The notes: generated by a model from the letters alone, not told the origin. Numbered from the stretch's first letter, positions 10,781-22,109 are shown. The stretch: 64,000 bases of DNA from Athripsodes cinereus (GCA_947579605.1 OX388322.1:6510001-6574000); one strand, 5' to 3'. Made by a program: numbers and translations.

Positions 10781-10956
10781 AGTCAAAACACATTTTAGCA
10801 TTATGTAGTCGTTCGACTATAGACGACTTTGCGAGAAAGTATCAATTTTCGTAGCTAAAATACACAATGAGCTATGGATTTTAGCTACGAAATTGATACT
10901 TTCTCGCAAATTTGTCTATTGTAAAACGACTACATAACGCTAAAATGTGTTTTCAT
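10781..10956. mobile_element. Fold-back MITE, family 1
   Basis: Palindromic element with arms of about 80 bp starting AGTCAAAACACATTTTAGC and ending with the reverse complement. The inner arms contain CGAGAAAGTATCAATTTTCG and TAGCTACGAAATTGATACTT. Same family as 13197-13375 and, more distantly, 43044-43250. Non-coding. Confidence 0.88.
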
Positions 10957-10964
10957 TAAGGCCG

Positions 10965-11595
10965 AAGAGTGTAACCTCCACCTTCTTTGAATATAAGAAT
11001 ATCATCGAAGATGTAAAGGACGATACTGGACTTAACAACCCCTCCGCTTAGAAAGTCCTTTTATTGAGATATACCTACGTCTTTCGTCTTAATATGGAAT
11101 TCAGCACCTAAACACCAACACACTGAATAGAAACACCTTGCTCATGAATGGTTCTTAAATAGATTTATTATGATGAACTTACTGTAAGCACCATATAGCA
11201 AGCAGTAGGTAGTTCTACGACTAAACAAAATGTTATTTAAGTGTTGACTTCCCCAAGCCACCCATTGAAGACTAGGCTGGTTGGCTAGCTGGTGGCTTCT
11301 TTTCACATTATGGCGGCTGACACATCCATCACTTACTTTACATCTACTACTTAGTCCATTACTTCGGATGTTGATGATCAACTATCCACTTGCCTTTTTT
11401 ATGGTATTCTTCGTGAAAGAGAGCCAGTTGGTATCTCCTTTGTCCTTGCCTTTGCCCATATGGACGATCCTGTAAGCTGTCTGATCTAGATGATCAAAAT
11501 AATGCGAATTTTGTGTGACATATTTTCATACTTAACAAGAATATTATGTAATCGAATATTTTGAATATTATTTATTCATATTTCGCACTTCTATG
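10965..11595. other. AT-rich DNA, no feature seen
   Basis: Overlapping short frames on both strands (11142-11475) are not credible. Nothing else recognised. Confidence 0.5.
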
Positions 11596-11597
11596 TC

Positions 11598-11882
11598 GCA
11601 TATTGTTGGTGGCATCAAGGAGATACGATGGTTCTGACTGGGTCATGTTCTGAGAATGCCCAATGATAGTTGGCTAAAAAGAGCACTGTTCATCCGTCAG
11701 CAAGGTTTTCGTTGGACCGGGCGTCCCTCTTTCACAATACACCGTTCCTATGACAACGACGTCAGAGCGCAGGGAATGTCGTGATAAGAGGTGATGCAAT
11801 TGGCACAGTGACGCTCTGAATGGAGGAGGCTGGTTTCTGCCCTGTGCTCCCAAGAGGAGGGCAATGATGATGATGATCGTTG
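11598..11882 (+). mobile_element. LINE-C 3' stub
   Basis: Forward frame with stops: LGHVLRMPNDSW, KRALFIRQQGF, TGRPSFTIHRSYDNDVRAQ, EWRRLVSALCSQEE, then a (GATGAT)n tail. The same blocks are intact in the 133-codon frame at 33271-33672. Inactivated by stops. Confidence 0.8.
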
Positions 11883-11894
11883 ATGGATTCTACA

Positions 11895-11998
11895 ATGTGT
11901 AATTTTTCAAAAATGAGATATTATTGCCAAACTATTCGTCTCGTTGAGCCGTATCTAACTTATACGTTGAGATGTCCACGGAAAAAGTTATTAAGAGA
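11895..11998 (+). repeat. Dispersed repeat, paired with 46290-46405
   Basis: AAAATGAGATAT, ACTATTCGTCTCGTTGA, TGTCCACGGAAAAAG are shared in order with 46290-46405. It starts directly after the tail of LINE-C. Class unknown. Confidence 0.6.
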
Positions 11999-12129
11999 AG
12001 TTAAATATCATTAACATAACATAACATAACACGTATAGACAATTCACACAGACCGAAAAGTCTTGTTTTTTTTTTTAAATAATTTGTGATAACCAACATA
12101 TACTTAAAAAAATATCCTGTGATTTTATT

Positions 12130-12240
12130 TCGAATCATGACTAGGAATTGAAAATATACTATATTTTGAGCGCCCTTGAGGTGGATTTTTTTCACAAAAC
12201 GGCGCTTTACAAATCATCCAAATAATAATAATAATAATAT
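12130..12240 (+). mobile_element. LINE-D 3' tail
   Basis: GAGCGCCCTTGAGGTGGA, TTTTTTTCACAAAACGGCGC, TTTACAAATCATCCAAATAA followed by (AAT)n. A GGCGC-TACAAA-(AAT)n end is typical of L2/CR1-like LINEs. Confidence 0.65.
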
Positions 12241-12594
12241 AGAATTATAAAGACACCTTCCACGTAATGAATCAGATACAAAGAAAATGTCATCCAGCAA
12301 AATAGCTTTTTTGATCACCTTTAAAATTTCTATAAAAGCATCAAAGTGGTTTCGTGAATCCACCGACTATAAATTCGAGTTTCTAATTAAAACAAAAAGG
12401 TCCCTACTTAATAAATAATAATAATAATTAAATCTTTTCTTACTATTATTATTATTATTGCTATTATGTATGTAGGTGGACTTTGGTAGTAACTAAACCG
12501 GTGATGCACGAAAATTTCCGAGCGAATCGAACCTTCCCACAAGGGTTGTGAAAAATAAAGTTTTTAAAAATATTTTTTGCTTTTCATACGATAT

Positions 12595-13135
12595 TTACAC
12601 CGAGAAATTGGGTGCTTGGAAACATGGTCGCCCGCGGACCAGATGGCTAGATCACGTAAACCAGATCATTAAGAATGGATATGTCATACCCATTATCAGT
12701 ACGGCAATAAGTTGTGGTATTCGTAATCTAATTTATACGGTACGGAAAAAAATAGATGATACAAAATAGAACCATTATTTTACGACTATTTCCCGTGCAA
12801 TTCCATATAATATTTTTGATATGCAACACCATGAGATGGTGAAAAAGAACTACAATATTACAATTTGACAAGTCATATTGTAATATGCCTGAATGCACGT
12901 TCGTCATTTTATAATATGCCGGCCGTTTGCAAAATGACGACGCCGTTTGTAAACGGACGGATTGTTCAAAATGACTGCGACAGATACATGCTGAGTAGAA
13001 TGAATAGGAGATCATGCACGAGAAACTAAATTAATGTTGTAAAAATAAAAAGCGTGTGCTAGGACAAGAATAAATGGTGCTCAATCTTTTCTGCCTACCC
13101 CGTAAAGAAAACTATGTAATGTTGATAATGATGAT
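12595..13135 (+). mobile_element. LINE-B 3' stub split by an insertion
   Basis: The first part (12595-12692) encodes EKLGAWKHGRPRTRWLDHVN and QIIKNGY. The second part (12984-13135) encodes RMNRRSCTRN, a stop, VVKIKSVC, KNKWCSIFSAYPVK. Compared with the intact copy at 52270-52535 the two parts are contiguous, so about 290 bp between them is inserted. It lacks the GGTATAG tail. Confidence 0.78.
12693..12983. mobile_element. Insertion inside LINE-B, probably non-autonomous
   Basis: About 290 bp absent from other LINE-B copies. Flanking words GGATATGT and AGATACAT are a possible degenerate 8-bp target duplication. It contains a hairpin (CGTCATTTTATAATATGCC / GGC..AAAATGACG near 12900-12942) and a second AAAATGACTGCG near the right end. 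Transposon class not determined. Confidence 0.55.
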
Positions 13136-13196
13136 TAAAGTTTCATCGTTTATCGTTATTTTTTGAAGACAAATTTATTCTTGAAAATGTATGTAT

Positions 13197-13375
13197 GCCT
13201 AGTCAAAACACACTTTAGCGTTACGTTTTCGTTCGAATATACGAGTAGATGACGTTGCGAGAATGTGTCAATTTTCGTAGCTAAAATACATAACTACCTA
13301 CGAAAATTGTCACTTTCTCACAACGCCGTCTATATTCGAACGAAAACGTAACGCAAAAATGTGTTTTGACTAGGC
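13197..13375. mobile_element. Fold-back MITE, family 1
   Basis: About 179 bp with long imperfect inverted arms. It begins GCCTAGTCAAAACACACTTT and ends with TGTTTTGACTAGGC. Arms carry GCGTTACGTTTTCGTTCGAA and its complement, and the inner part TCAATTTTCGTAGCTAAAAT as in the copy at 10781. Confidence 0.9.
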
Positions 13376-13379
13376 CTAC

Positions 13380-13960
13380 TGGATTATGTTAATTTTTTTA
13401 AATTAATTTGTTGAAAAAACTTGCTGCCCACCTGAGATCCTTTCTTTTTAAAGCACGAAAATGACAATCTGTGTGTTCTTTACAAACAGCAGTTAGTCTA
13501 TTGGCTATCTCAAACATGCCAAATTTTGTGATGACATCTATTTCTTAGTGTATCCAAATGAATGCTGTAAATGAATAATTTAATAAGTGCAGTCACCACA
13601 TGTGTAAATGTGTGTGTTTTCTTTTTTCTAATAATCTTCTTTGTTCTATTTTACAGACTATTATTAGTTTATAATTTTTTTTGTAGCATCCCTGTTCCAA
13701 GTAAAATAGTGGTGGAGATAGAACATACCCAGTGTCCTACTTATTGGTATTGCGCCATACACGACTCAAGCGGAAGATGTTATATCACTTTCCCTCGCCG
13801 TGCCGCGCGCCGCGTCGCTATACTATACATAGTCACTATAATATTATATACCTAATGAACACTATTACATCTGTATATTACAGTCATCATAGAAACAATC
13901 ATTACAGATAATGTACCTACCCATGTTTATGGAAGCCTGATACCTCTATGTATTTATTTA
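13380..13960. other. AT-rich DNA, no feature seen
   Basis: Frame 13571-13855 has a hydrophobic N-terminus but no recognisable domain, and I do not call it. Confidence 0.45.
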
Positions 13961-13961
13961 T

Positions 13962-14115
13962 TCCATCAAAGCATCTCTCATAATAGATGGGATGGAAAGT
14001 TAATAAATAAACAGCAAACAATGAACATGTAATTCGTCGTCCTCTCTGTGCCAATATAAAATATAACATTAAGAATGGTTGGCGTAGTTCATCACTGCAG
14101 AATTCATCGCTGTCA
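13962..14115 (-). repeat. GTATAG repeat, eroded copy
   Basis: CCATCAAAGCATCTCTCATA, CAATGAACATGTAATTCGTC, GTCCTCTCTGTGCCAATATA, AGAATGGTTGGCG, CATCACTGCAGAATTCATCG. Order as in 39557-39800, with many changes. Confidence 0.7.
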
Positions 14116-14119
14116 AATG

Positions 14120-15490
14120 TCTCATTTATCTAATTTATGATTCCTAATTATTTTATTTATTTATTTTAGTCTCCTTGCACATCATCATTCACATAACAAA
14201 ATCAACAAATCAGTTTTCATAAGAAAAATGTGATGATACGCAGTTGCGAGATTATCACTTTATAGTGATTTCTTCCATTTAACCACGTCACATTAGCACT
14301 AAACACAGAAAAAAAACGATAAAAATAAAAACACAAATAAGAAAAATCTCTTTGTGAATCAAAAAGAAAGAAAAAATCTATAATCCACACACTTAACACT
14401 CCAAAGGGACCGAGAATTATAGGAACTATAAGAAAGGGTTAGGGGACGGATGCTGAGTTAGAAGACAATAAATTTATACTTCTTGACTGCGTATTTAAAT
14501 CCATTAAAAGATTGAGATATTCTTTGAGAAGAAGGGAGATTATTTCTAATATGGTGCATCTTGATGGAAGAATGTCTTCAACCTGGTCTCCGATACTCTC
14601 TTCATATCATCGCTTGTTGTGTTACCATAACTCTTCCATTCAGTTATACCTATTACATCAATTTACTACTCCATCTTCTCGATGATAAACGTATCATGAA
14701 CAAAGCACAAGTAAAATTCACAATATAATCTGTGAAAACAATGATGCTCCACTTTACATTAGGTATTATATTATCTTTTGGTTCGTAACTAAATAAGTAT
14801 CATAGTCTTACGTGATTGTATATTACCAAAAATTATATTATATTATTACAATGGTAATTACTACATAATAACTATGTATAGAGCTATGTAATAATAATAA
14901 ACGTGGGATTTCCCAAATACTCTCGTATATAAATCTGGGACAGGAAAATACCTTAAAAGTTTAAATGCGTGCATGTCAGAAAACATGGCATGCATCTTTG
15001 TATTGATTTCATTAAGATGGTTTATGATTTCATCAGTTTCAACTTTTTCGCCAGGATAGAGATTCTCGTTTGATTCTGTTGTTTCTTTTTGATGATATCT
15101 CTTTTGTGTTTTTTCTGTCTCGTTGTTTTTTTTTTGTTTTTTGATTTTTCTTTTCTTCTTTTAGATATTTCCTGCTGAGAACGCCTTGGCCAAAAGCTGT
15201 TATGGTCTTAGTGCAGGGTAACATTTTTAGAATAATAATAATAATTATAATAGTCATCTTATATTAAATTCTCCTTCTGAACAGCTCATTTTAATAAACT
15301 CCTGGACAAAAGGCGTCTTTCATCTCTCTGCATATTGTCTGCATCCTTTAACCACAATAGTGTAATTTCCACGCTTCAGATTTGATTTTTAATATCCAGA
15401 AAAAACAATTTAATTAATTAACTTGCGCTTTACTCTGGATGCAGTTGGATCATGAAAAAACTGTCTATTTTTTCTACATTTAATCTTAGT
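14120..15490. other. AT-rich DNA, no feature seen
   Basis: The T-rich stretch near 15100-15160 is simple sequence. No recognised element. Confidence 0.5.
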
Positions 15491-15494
15491 ACGA

Positions 15495-15585
15495 TGATGA
15501 TGATGATGATTTTGGATGATTTTATTTTAACAGTCCCTAGACCGTCTCAAGGGCGCAATATGAGTACTATTAAGCGGCAAAAAAT
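15495..15585 (-). mobile_element. LINE-D 3' tail
   Basis: Minus strand: GCGCCCTTGAGACGGTCTAG, GGACTGTTAAAATAAAATCA, then (ATC)n. Compare CTTGAGATGGTCATAGATCA at 48361-48385. Only the end is present. Confidence 0.55.
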
Positions 15586-15704
15586 ATTTCAAATAAAATT
15601 CAAAATTAAAATAAATCAATTTTTGAGTTAACTAGTTACTTTATTAAAGTGACCTTTGTTTACATAGCATGTTGATCATTTTAGTTTTCAGTATGTTGTG
15701 AATT

Positions 15705-15785
15705 GCTTGCATATTTGTTACATTCGGCTGGTAACCCCACTTGTGGGATGTGCTATGATGGTATAGCTGTACTAGTAGTAGTAAT
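15705..15785 (+). repeat. GTATAG repeat, 3' end
   Basis: GTTACATTCGGCTGGTAACC, CCACTTGTGGGATGTGC, ATGATGGTATAG, then an imperfect (TAG)n run, GTACTAGTAGTAGTAATG. Shows the microsatellite tail clearly. Confidence 0.8.
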
Positions 15786-16137
15786 GTTGTGTGCTGTCAT
15801 TGTACTATGAAGGCTTTTATGGTCGTTTATTTTGTTAATGAATAAAATATATACATACCTAGGTGTATGTGGAATAAAGCTTAGAAACATAAATCTAGGG
15901 GTGTAGTACTCATAAATTCTTCTACTGCACTGCTTGAGTCATTGTCTTCTAAATACTTAAAAAAGGTATCAATTGCACAGTGAAAAGAAGCTTTTTAGGC
16001 TACGCTAGCCATAATTGTATTACAATAAATAGAAAAACGTTAAATTAATTGTTCAATGTTTTTTTTTACATGTAGGCTGTAGCTAGCAGGTTTCGCGCCT
16101 TGAAGGTCCATCTCTATCTAACTAACATCTTCCTACG

Positions 16138-16166
16138 TTTCGACCTGCGATCGGAGTCATCTTCAG
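16138..16166 (-). ncRNA. Degenerate hammerhead-like core
   Basis: Minus strand: CTGAAGA, T, GAC...GTC (stem II of 3-4 pairs, mutated inside), GAAA, then CG. The CTGAAGATGA..GTCGAAACG form resembles hammerhead motifs described in Penelope-like retroelements. Confidence 0.3.
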
Positions 16167-16169
16167 GGT

Positions 16170-16868
16170 CAGAAAATATGTTCAACTAAATCATCACATA
16201 GACCTACGGATGTTAACTTTAACATTGAGGTTCCGCCCATTTGATGTACATAAATATATTTATCATAAAAATCTAAATAAGAGAAAACATTATGAATTAT
16301 GGCATTAGTGTCCATTATTTTTATAATAAATAAATAAAAATTATCGTTAATAAAGTGGTATGAATACAATAATAACAAATAAACTGAAAATGCCAAATGG
16401 TGGGTTTATCTCTAAGGCAATCTTTAACAACAGAACCAAATTTTCGCAATCAATGTTAATAATACTTTGTTGATGGTTGGATTTTGTTTCTCTAAGACAT
16501 TGTATCCATTTATGAATGATTCTGCCACAAAATGGTTGAATTTAGTAAGTATTTTTTTTCATTAAAAATTAATCTAGGCTTACTATCATTCAAAGCAAGG
16601 TTGACCCCTGTTTTTTTTTGTAAAGGAGGGGCCAGTTAAGTTGACTGAATCGAATTGTCTAACGCTTTGGATTTAAAGTTGGTCAACGTATTATTTTTAC
16701 TTTTATTATAGATATTGTATCATCCCAGTTGAGTGAGCCCTTATTAGAATAGATTTAGTCAAAACTGAAATTACTCCTGAAATAAGAATATCATGAGGCA
16801 TGAGGCTGATCTGTTTTCAATCTCTCTATCAATACCATAACTATATTTCCCACAAGAAGGGTAGCCAA
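16170..16868. other. AT-rich DNA, no feature seen
   Basis: No recognised element. The right edge is a short palindrome, AAACTTATTAAATG / CATTTAATAAGTTTT (about 16870-16905), touching the SINE. Confidence 0.5.
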
Positions 16869-16905
16869 CAAACTTATTAAATGTAATAAACATTTAATAA
16901 GTTTT

Positions 16906-17089
16906 GAGTTCGTCGGTAGCCTGGAGGTAGAGTCTCGGCCTTGTGAACAAGGGGTCTGGGGTTCGATCCCAGGTGCCGGCAAATTACCCTTTCACGACAC
17001 AAGCTTTTAGCTTACTGTGAAAGGTGTATAAGGTTGTATTTGGGTTTAAAACAAAACCCAGATATATCTTTTGAAAAAAAAAAAAAAAG
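16906..17089 (+). mobile_element. tRNA-derived SINE, full length, best tRNA fold
   Basis: The head at 16912-16980 can form a 7-bp acceptor-like stem (GTCGGTA with TGCCGGC, allowing G-U pairs) and a perfect T arm (CTGGG, loop GTTCGAT, CCCAG at 16956-16972). Body and poly-A end as at 6994. Not a functional tRNA gene: the anticodon arm is poor, and it is joined to a SINE body. It is inserted next to a palindrome. Confidence 0.93.
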
Positions 17090-17130
17090 AAAGAAGAGAA
17101 ATTTCTCTCCATAATTTTTCCTAGTGGTAT

Positions 17131-17166
17131 TTTTTATTGATCATTGTAAAAATGATCAATAAAAAA
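17131..17166. repeat. Short perfect hairpin
   Basis: TTTTTTATTGATCATT, spacer GTAAA, then its reverse complement. No tail context for a terminator; probably a remnant of an AT-rich inverted repeat. Confidence 0.7.
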
Positions 17167-17169
17167 TAT

Positions 17170-18859
17170 ATCTGCCTCAAAATACACCATTATTCTCTAA
17201 AAATTCTCAACTTCGAGAAATTTATCGAGAAATTTCTCGGTAATTTTCTCGAAAAATAATTTCTTGGGAATTCTACAACACTACTCTTAATACGTGATAT
17301 TTTATGAATATCTTTACTTGTCTTTTGCAGAACACTCACTTACAGAAAAGAGTGGTAGACCCGTTATTTTCCTGGAAATCTACAGAAAATGTGACTGAGA
17401 TTCTCAGAATAAGTTGAATTTCTAATAATTTTAATCACCATCATGGCGATCCATGGGTTTTTCGTCAGTTTGTCAAAACAATTATAAAAGTTGTCAAATA
17501 GCCAACACTTATTTTGATTAAAAGTATTTGTTGGAGAAGTGTTCAAATACCTAAATAGAACCTTTAACCTCTTGCATGTAATGCAAAGCCGTTGTACACT
17601 GTTGGAACAAGTCAAACGGATGATACAATGAAATATTTGCAATACAAATGTACATAGTTATAAAAAATCCGATATAAATGTGTCAATACTATTGTGATGT
17701 ATTCCTCAGAAATGATTCTATTAAAATAATGTTCGTATTTACAATATTATTATTATTTGTGTATGACGATCAAAGATACCAACTTACATTAAATACTCGG
17801 TAAACAGAGGATCTACAACTTTGTAATGTAGTTTGATATTAATAACTATTCTATAAGTAATATCGTTTGAATTATCTAATACCTAATTCTATATCTGACT
17901 ATCTTCTTGAAAAAGGCTTGAAATACTCGGATTGTGTCTTAATATTTTTATTATTTATTCACTTTTTTTCTCTTCTGCCTTTGTGTTACATGTTGTTGTG
18001 TTTGTAATATTCCAATAAAATAATTTGTCAAAGGCCAACACCGTAGATATAATATATGACAAATAAATAAATATATATTATAAATGATGCACGTAAATTT
18101 CTGCAAAAGAGCAAAATCCTAGTCATTTCTACAAAAGTTTTATTTTCCTGAAAAAATATAATTTATTGTCCTCAAAATGTATTGTTCTACATCTTATGAT
18201 GCAAAGTTGTTTATATTTTAGACTTACGCTAAATGTCCAGAAGATTTTTAAAATATTTCACGTTGACACCAAAGTCTTATTAACATTAGTAGGACTTCAT
18301 TTCATTTACCTAAAACACTCGCAAACGGGTGGATGACCTTGAGAAAAGTAAAATAGACTTCATTTGATAGTATTCAAAAAGAGAGTATAAATTTTAGACT
18401 CACATTTTATCTCTCAAGCTCAGGGAGTTGACTTCAAGACATTAAGAATCTCTCTAGACGTTCCATAATATATGTAGATCACCACCAGGCTTTGTTGGCA
18501 TCGCGAAGACCCAATATAGGACAAGTTAATATCTTAGCTTGTACATTATTCCTAAAATTCTATCTATCTATACCATCACGGCATTTGTCAAAAGTGAAAA
18601 AGCAAGTAAACTTATTACAAATAATGAGCATGTATATTTTTTTCTTCATGCTTATAAATAATATTTTATTCAGTATAGGTGGCAAACTTAAGAACCTTCT
18701 CAAGGTATAGGAATTTAAATTAAAATACCTCGAAAGATTTCCAGAAACTCTGTAACATGTTCCGATGCTCCATGTTGGATCACGTATGTACGTAAATGTT
18801 ATACTGGTGATTGACATATTTAGGTGACAAATCGAATAATCATAATACATCTACATGTA
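17170..18859. other. AT-rich DNA with one GTATAG tail fragment
   Basis: 18562-18590 reads CTATCTATCTATACCATCAC, GGCATTTG, the (ATAG)n end of a GTATAG repeat in minus orientation. The rest is unrecognised. Confidence 0.5.
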
Positions 18860-18867
18860 TGTATGAG

Positions 18868-19915
18868 CAGCGGCGTGTCTAGAGTTTTCGTTTTTTAAGT
18901 TTTAGGTGGTCTACTTGAGACGATATCGTTTTTACCGATCTGTTCACACCGATTGGTTGAAATGTCTGATGATATTTTGGTTTCCTGACGATATTCACCT
19001 CGTATGAACACCCCTTTTCACTTTCTTGATCGGAAGCAATCCGTCACATTGAACTATGTAGACTATAAGACAGTCCTGATCATGTTCTCAGTACAAATTG
19101 CGAAAAGAACTGCAATTGCGAATACTATAGAAACTTACATTAGCGCATCACTTGTGTGTAGTATGGTCCTATATTAAATGACAGCGTAGGTATTACTTAG
19201 ATGATGAGTGAGACAGAATTATTACACAAATAGGCCCCATTTGCAACCACATATGCAAGCGAGACAAATGGCAAGTTAGTTCCATAGATTTTTATTTATA
19301 ATACCTAGATGGAGCACTCGTATATATTTTCATTGCAATAAAGTGAGGCACCATTTTTCGGCACTTCTGACAGAACGGTTAGCAAAAAGAAGTGTGATTA
19401 ATCGCTAAAAATATTGCCAAGAACTTCAAAAAAATGTCCAATCACGTTTATATAAATGTAAAAATGATTATTTTATTTGTATAAAATTTTTTTTTTTTGT
19501 TTTTTTTTTGTTTTATTTTTTATATCATATAATACACATTAAATACAATTATAAAGTCGCGCCAAATCCATTACAAGATTTGTCGGCGCGTTCATGTGAG
19601 AAAGAGTCCATAAAATGTAGGATACACCACATGCTTTCGCCAACCATTATGTCAAAATTCATAGATTTTTACCTCACTTTTGTAAACGAATCAGGGTTCA
19701 AGGATTCGTATGGAATTCTGTGGTTAGTTCTTACTTTTCTTTACCTAAGTACAGTAGCATTGAGGCGCGCCTAGCGCTTATGTTAACGGATGTACTCACT
19801 TGCACAGTTTCGAGCGATTTTTTTAACTTTAATCATCTTTTTATTATTCTAAACCTTGAAAAACTCGACTAAAGGAAAGTCCGACTTTTGGGCTTGTATG
19901 GAAAACACGCCACTG
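18868..19915. mobile_element. hAT-type non-autonomous element, ~1.05 kb
   Basis: The left end is CAGCGGCGTGTCTAG. The right end is AACACGCCACTG (reverse complement CAGTGGCGTGTT), a hAT-style CAG..CTG terminus. Flanks TGTATGAG (18860-18867) and TGTATGTC (19916-19923) match at 6 of 8 bases, as expected for an aged 8-bp duplication. The 88-codon frame inside (19508-19774) shows no transposase motif I recognise, so it is probably non-autonomous. Confidence 0.72.
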
Positions 19916-20119
19916 TGTATGTCTATGTAGTACTGTGTAGTAACTAGTACATGTGCAGAGGATCAAATCAAACAATGGGGAATATATTATGTATTGTTAC
20001 CTATAAACCTATTATTATATGTCTATTAAAATAAAAACAATAATAATATCATTTCACATATTGATAACATTAGGAGGAAATATACAAAATCTATTTTAGC
20101 AATTACTTATCTGGCTTCT

Positions 20120-20285
20120 GATACCATCACGGCATATATTCCACAAGTGAGGTATCGAGTAGACAAATTGCATGTTATAAGCAAGCAAGTTGTCCGTTAT
20201 ATGTCAATAAAAAAATAATGCATTCAAAATAGGTGGCATACATTATCGCTGAATTAAAAATGCTCAATGTCTTATACATCTTTAA
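20120..20285 (-). repeat. GTATAG repeat, eroded copy
   Basis: GATACCATCACGGCATATAT, TCCACAAGTGAGGTA, GCAAGTTGTCC, AAAATAGGTGGCATAC, TTATCGCTGAATTAAA. Lacks the 5' head. Confidence 0.75.
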
Positions 20286-20289
20286 ATAT

Positions 20290-21138
20290 TTCTTTTCTGT
20301 TTTACTTCGCATTTCAATGCTCCTCTAAAAAGCTTATGATTATGACTTAGAGACATTGTTTTCGGTGAGCATATTGGCAATAAAAAACGTAAAATAAAAC
20401 TTTTTCCGAATTGAAATAATGATTATTTGCTTTTTTTTAAAGTCAGTCAAGTGTAACGCTTTCTTTAGAAACTCTTCGTTTTCTTTTCCTTTGATAATAA
20501 TATCAGACATATTAAGTCAAGACCTCCCAATCTTGGCGATCTCTTGGACAAATACCTCTCAGTCTTAAGTAAGGTCAAAAACTCCTCAACTCCTCGGGTA
20601 CACTTTATAAAATCCAAATGATGACGCACATTTTAATCAATACGTATTCCTTCTTTCCAGGACACTATTTTTTTAAATCTAATTATTTTTATACTTTTCA
20701 TAAACACAGTTTGTGGGGTTACAAATGCAGATGTTAATAATATATGATATTTTATGTCCGGTAGGTTTATAAGAATATATTAAATATTAATATATTGTTA
20801 TGAATTAATTTTATCAATTATTCTATTTAGAAATTGTCCAGTAAAAAGAATATAATATAAAGATAACTACAAGGAAATCATAATTTACATTTTATTATTA
20901 TACCCACTTAGATAATCAAGATAAGAACATAGCGATTTTTTTTTATTTTAATAAATGATTTTAGCCCAATATTACAATGTTAGGGTTAAGTTTATCCTGA
21001 GATAGCCCTTAATTTGGTTAAATTTATTTCACATCCAATACACTTCCAAATATGACAACTATCTTTCACCAAAATGTAAGCGACAGATAGAGAGATACGC
21101 ATATAGAAATATAACATAATATTATAGAAACATAAAAT
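20290..21138. other. AT-rich DNA, no feature seen
   Basis: No recognised element. Confidence 0.5.
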
Positions 21139-21140
21139 TT

Positions 21141-21323
21141 GAGTTCGTCGGTAGCCTGGAGGTAGAGTCTCGGCCTCTTGAACAAGGGGTCCGCGGTTCG
21201 ATCCCAGGTGCCGGCAAACTCCCCTTTCACGACACAAGCTTTTAGCTTAGGTACTGTGGAAGGTGTTTAAAGTTGTATTTGGGTTTATAACAAAACCCAG
21301 ATATATCTTTTTAAAAAAAAAAA
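21141..21323 (+). mobile_element. tRNA-derived SINE, full length with likely TSD
   Basis: Head with GTAGCCTGGAGG and GGTTCGATCCC, body as at 6994 with a small insertion (GCTTAGGTACTGTGG), poly-A end. Left flank TAGAAACATA and right flank TAGAAATACATA look like an aged target duplication. Confidence 0.92.
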
Positions 21324-21357
21324 TAGAAATACATATATTTATGCATACTTTCTTCGT

Positions 21358-21480
21358 TACTGTGGACTCTAGGATTTCTCTTTCTCAACACGTGTACGGT
21401 CTTAAGACTCTAATCCACGTGATCATTCAGACACAGGTTTCTTATAAATCTGCATTTCCGAACACTCTTCTTTGCATTAT
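21358..21480 (-). mobile_element. LINE-B fragment, strongly decayed
   Basis: TCTCAACACGTGTACGGTCT, AATCCACGTGATCATTCAGA align with 52412-52465 (ACTCAACACGCGGCCGTCCT, GATCCACGTGATCAAGCCAC). Minus orientation. The open frame across it is a shadow. Confidence 0.6.
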
Positions 21481-21489
21481 TTTACATAG

Positions 21490-21944
21490 TATTTAATAGA
21501 TTATTCGTCTTCTTTGTCATCTTTCATTCAACATAAATCATCACACAATTTATTATTGGCGGAAATTTATGATTCTTCTTTTTCTTCCGCCGTTCATTGT
21601 TAATCTTGGAATCGCTGGGCAAAAAATACGACCCCTTTGTTTAGAGAGAGGATTATGCGCACATTGAGTTAGGGTCCTATCTAAGGGATCCTGTGGGCGA
21701 TCCCTTTTAAGATGAATGTAAAATCCGATCCTTGACATGTATATTTTATGTCCTTGGAGTTGGTAGCTCCACAGAGGAAAAAATTAACTGTTTATGGGGA
21801 TAGAGCCTTTTTTGTGGCGGAACCTAACCTTTGAAATGGATTGCTTCTTGGGGTTAGGTAGGCTGCGGAACTAAGGATATTCAGAAGGGACCTAAAAACC
21901 TTTTGTATAATATTTTTTTATTAAAAATTGTATTGTGTTTTATA
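21490..21944. other. Unrecognised, GC-richer stretch
   Basis: Repeat-like in composition (for example GGATCCTGTGGGCGATCC, an imperfect palindrome near 21688-21705), but I find no second copy in the window. Confidence 0.35.
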
Positions 21945-22085
21945 TTCCTGTCCTGGATATATTATATATGCCCGCCCGTGAGGACAATTTTGGTTTGAAT
22001 TTGCGGATAAGTAGAGGAGTTAAAGACTCCTGAGGTATCCGGGTGTGTGGTGGATCTTTCTTCAATGTCCTGGATATATGTATAT
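21945..22085 (+). repeat. R-repeat copy
   Basis: GCCCGTGAGGACAATTTTGG, TTTGAATTTGCGGATAA, GACTCCTGAGGTATCCGGGT, CTTTCTTCAATG. The nearly identical words occur at 43250-43340. CCTGGATATAT occurs just before and just after it, a possible duplication. Confidence 0.7.
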
Positions 22086-22109
22086 TGTATCCTAAATATT
22101 TAATGTAAA

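Noticed and set aside
13571..13855. 94-codon frame with hydrophobic N-terminus, like a membrane protein
   Set aside because: Hydrophobicity comes from a T-rich stretch; the second half has no family resemblance and no homologous structure.
16912..16980. Possible genuine tRNA gene
   Set aside because: T arm and acceptor-like stem fit, but the same head is attached to an identical SINE body and poly-A in several copies, and the anticodon arm is weak.
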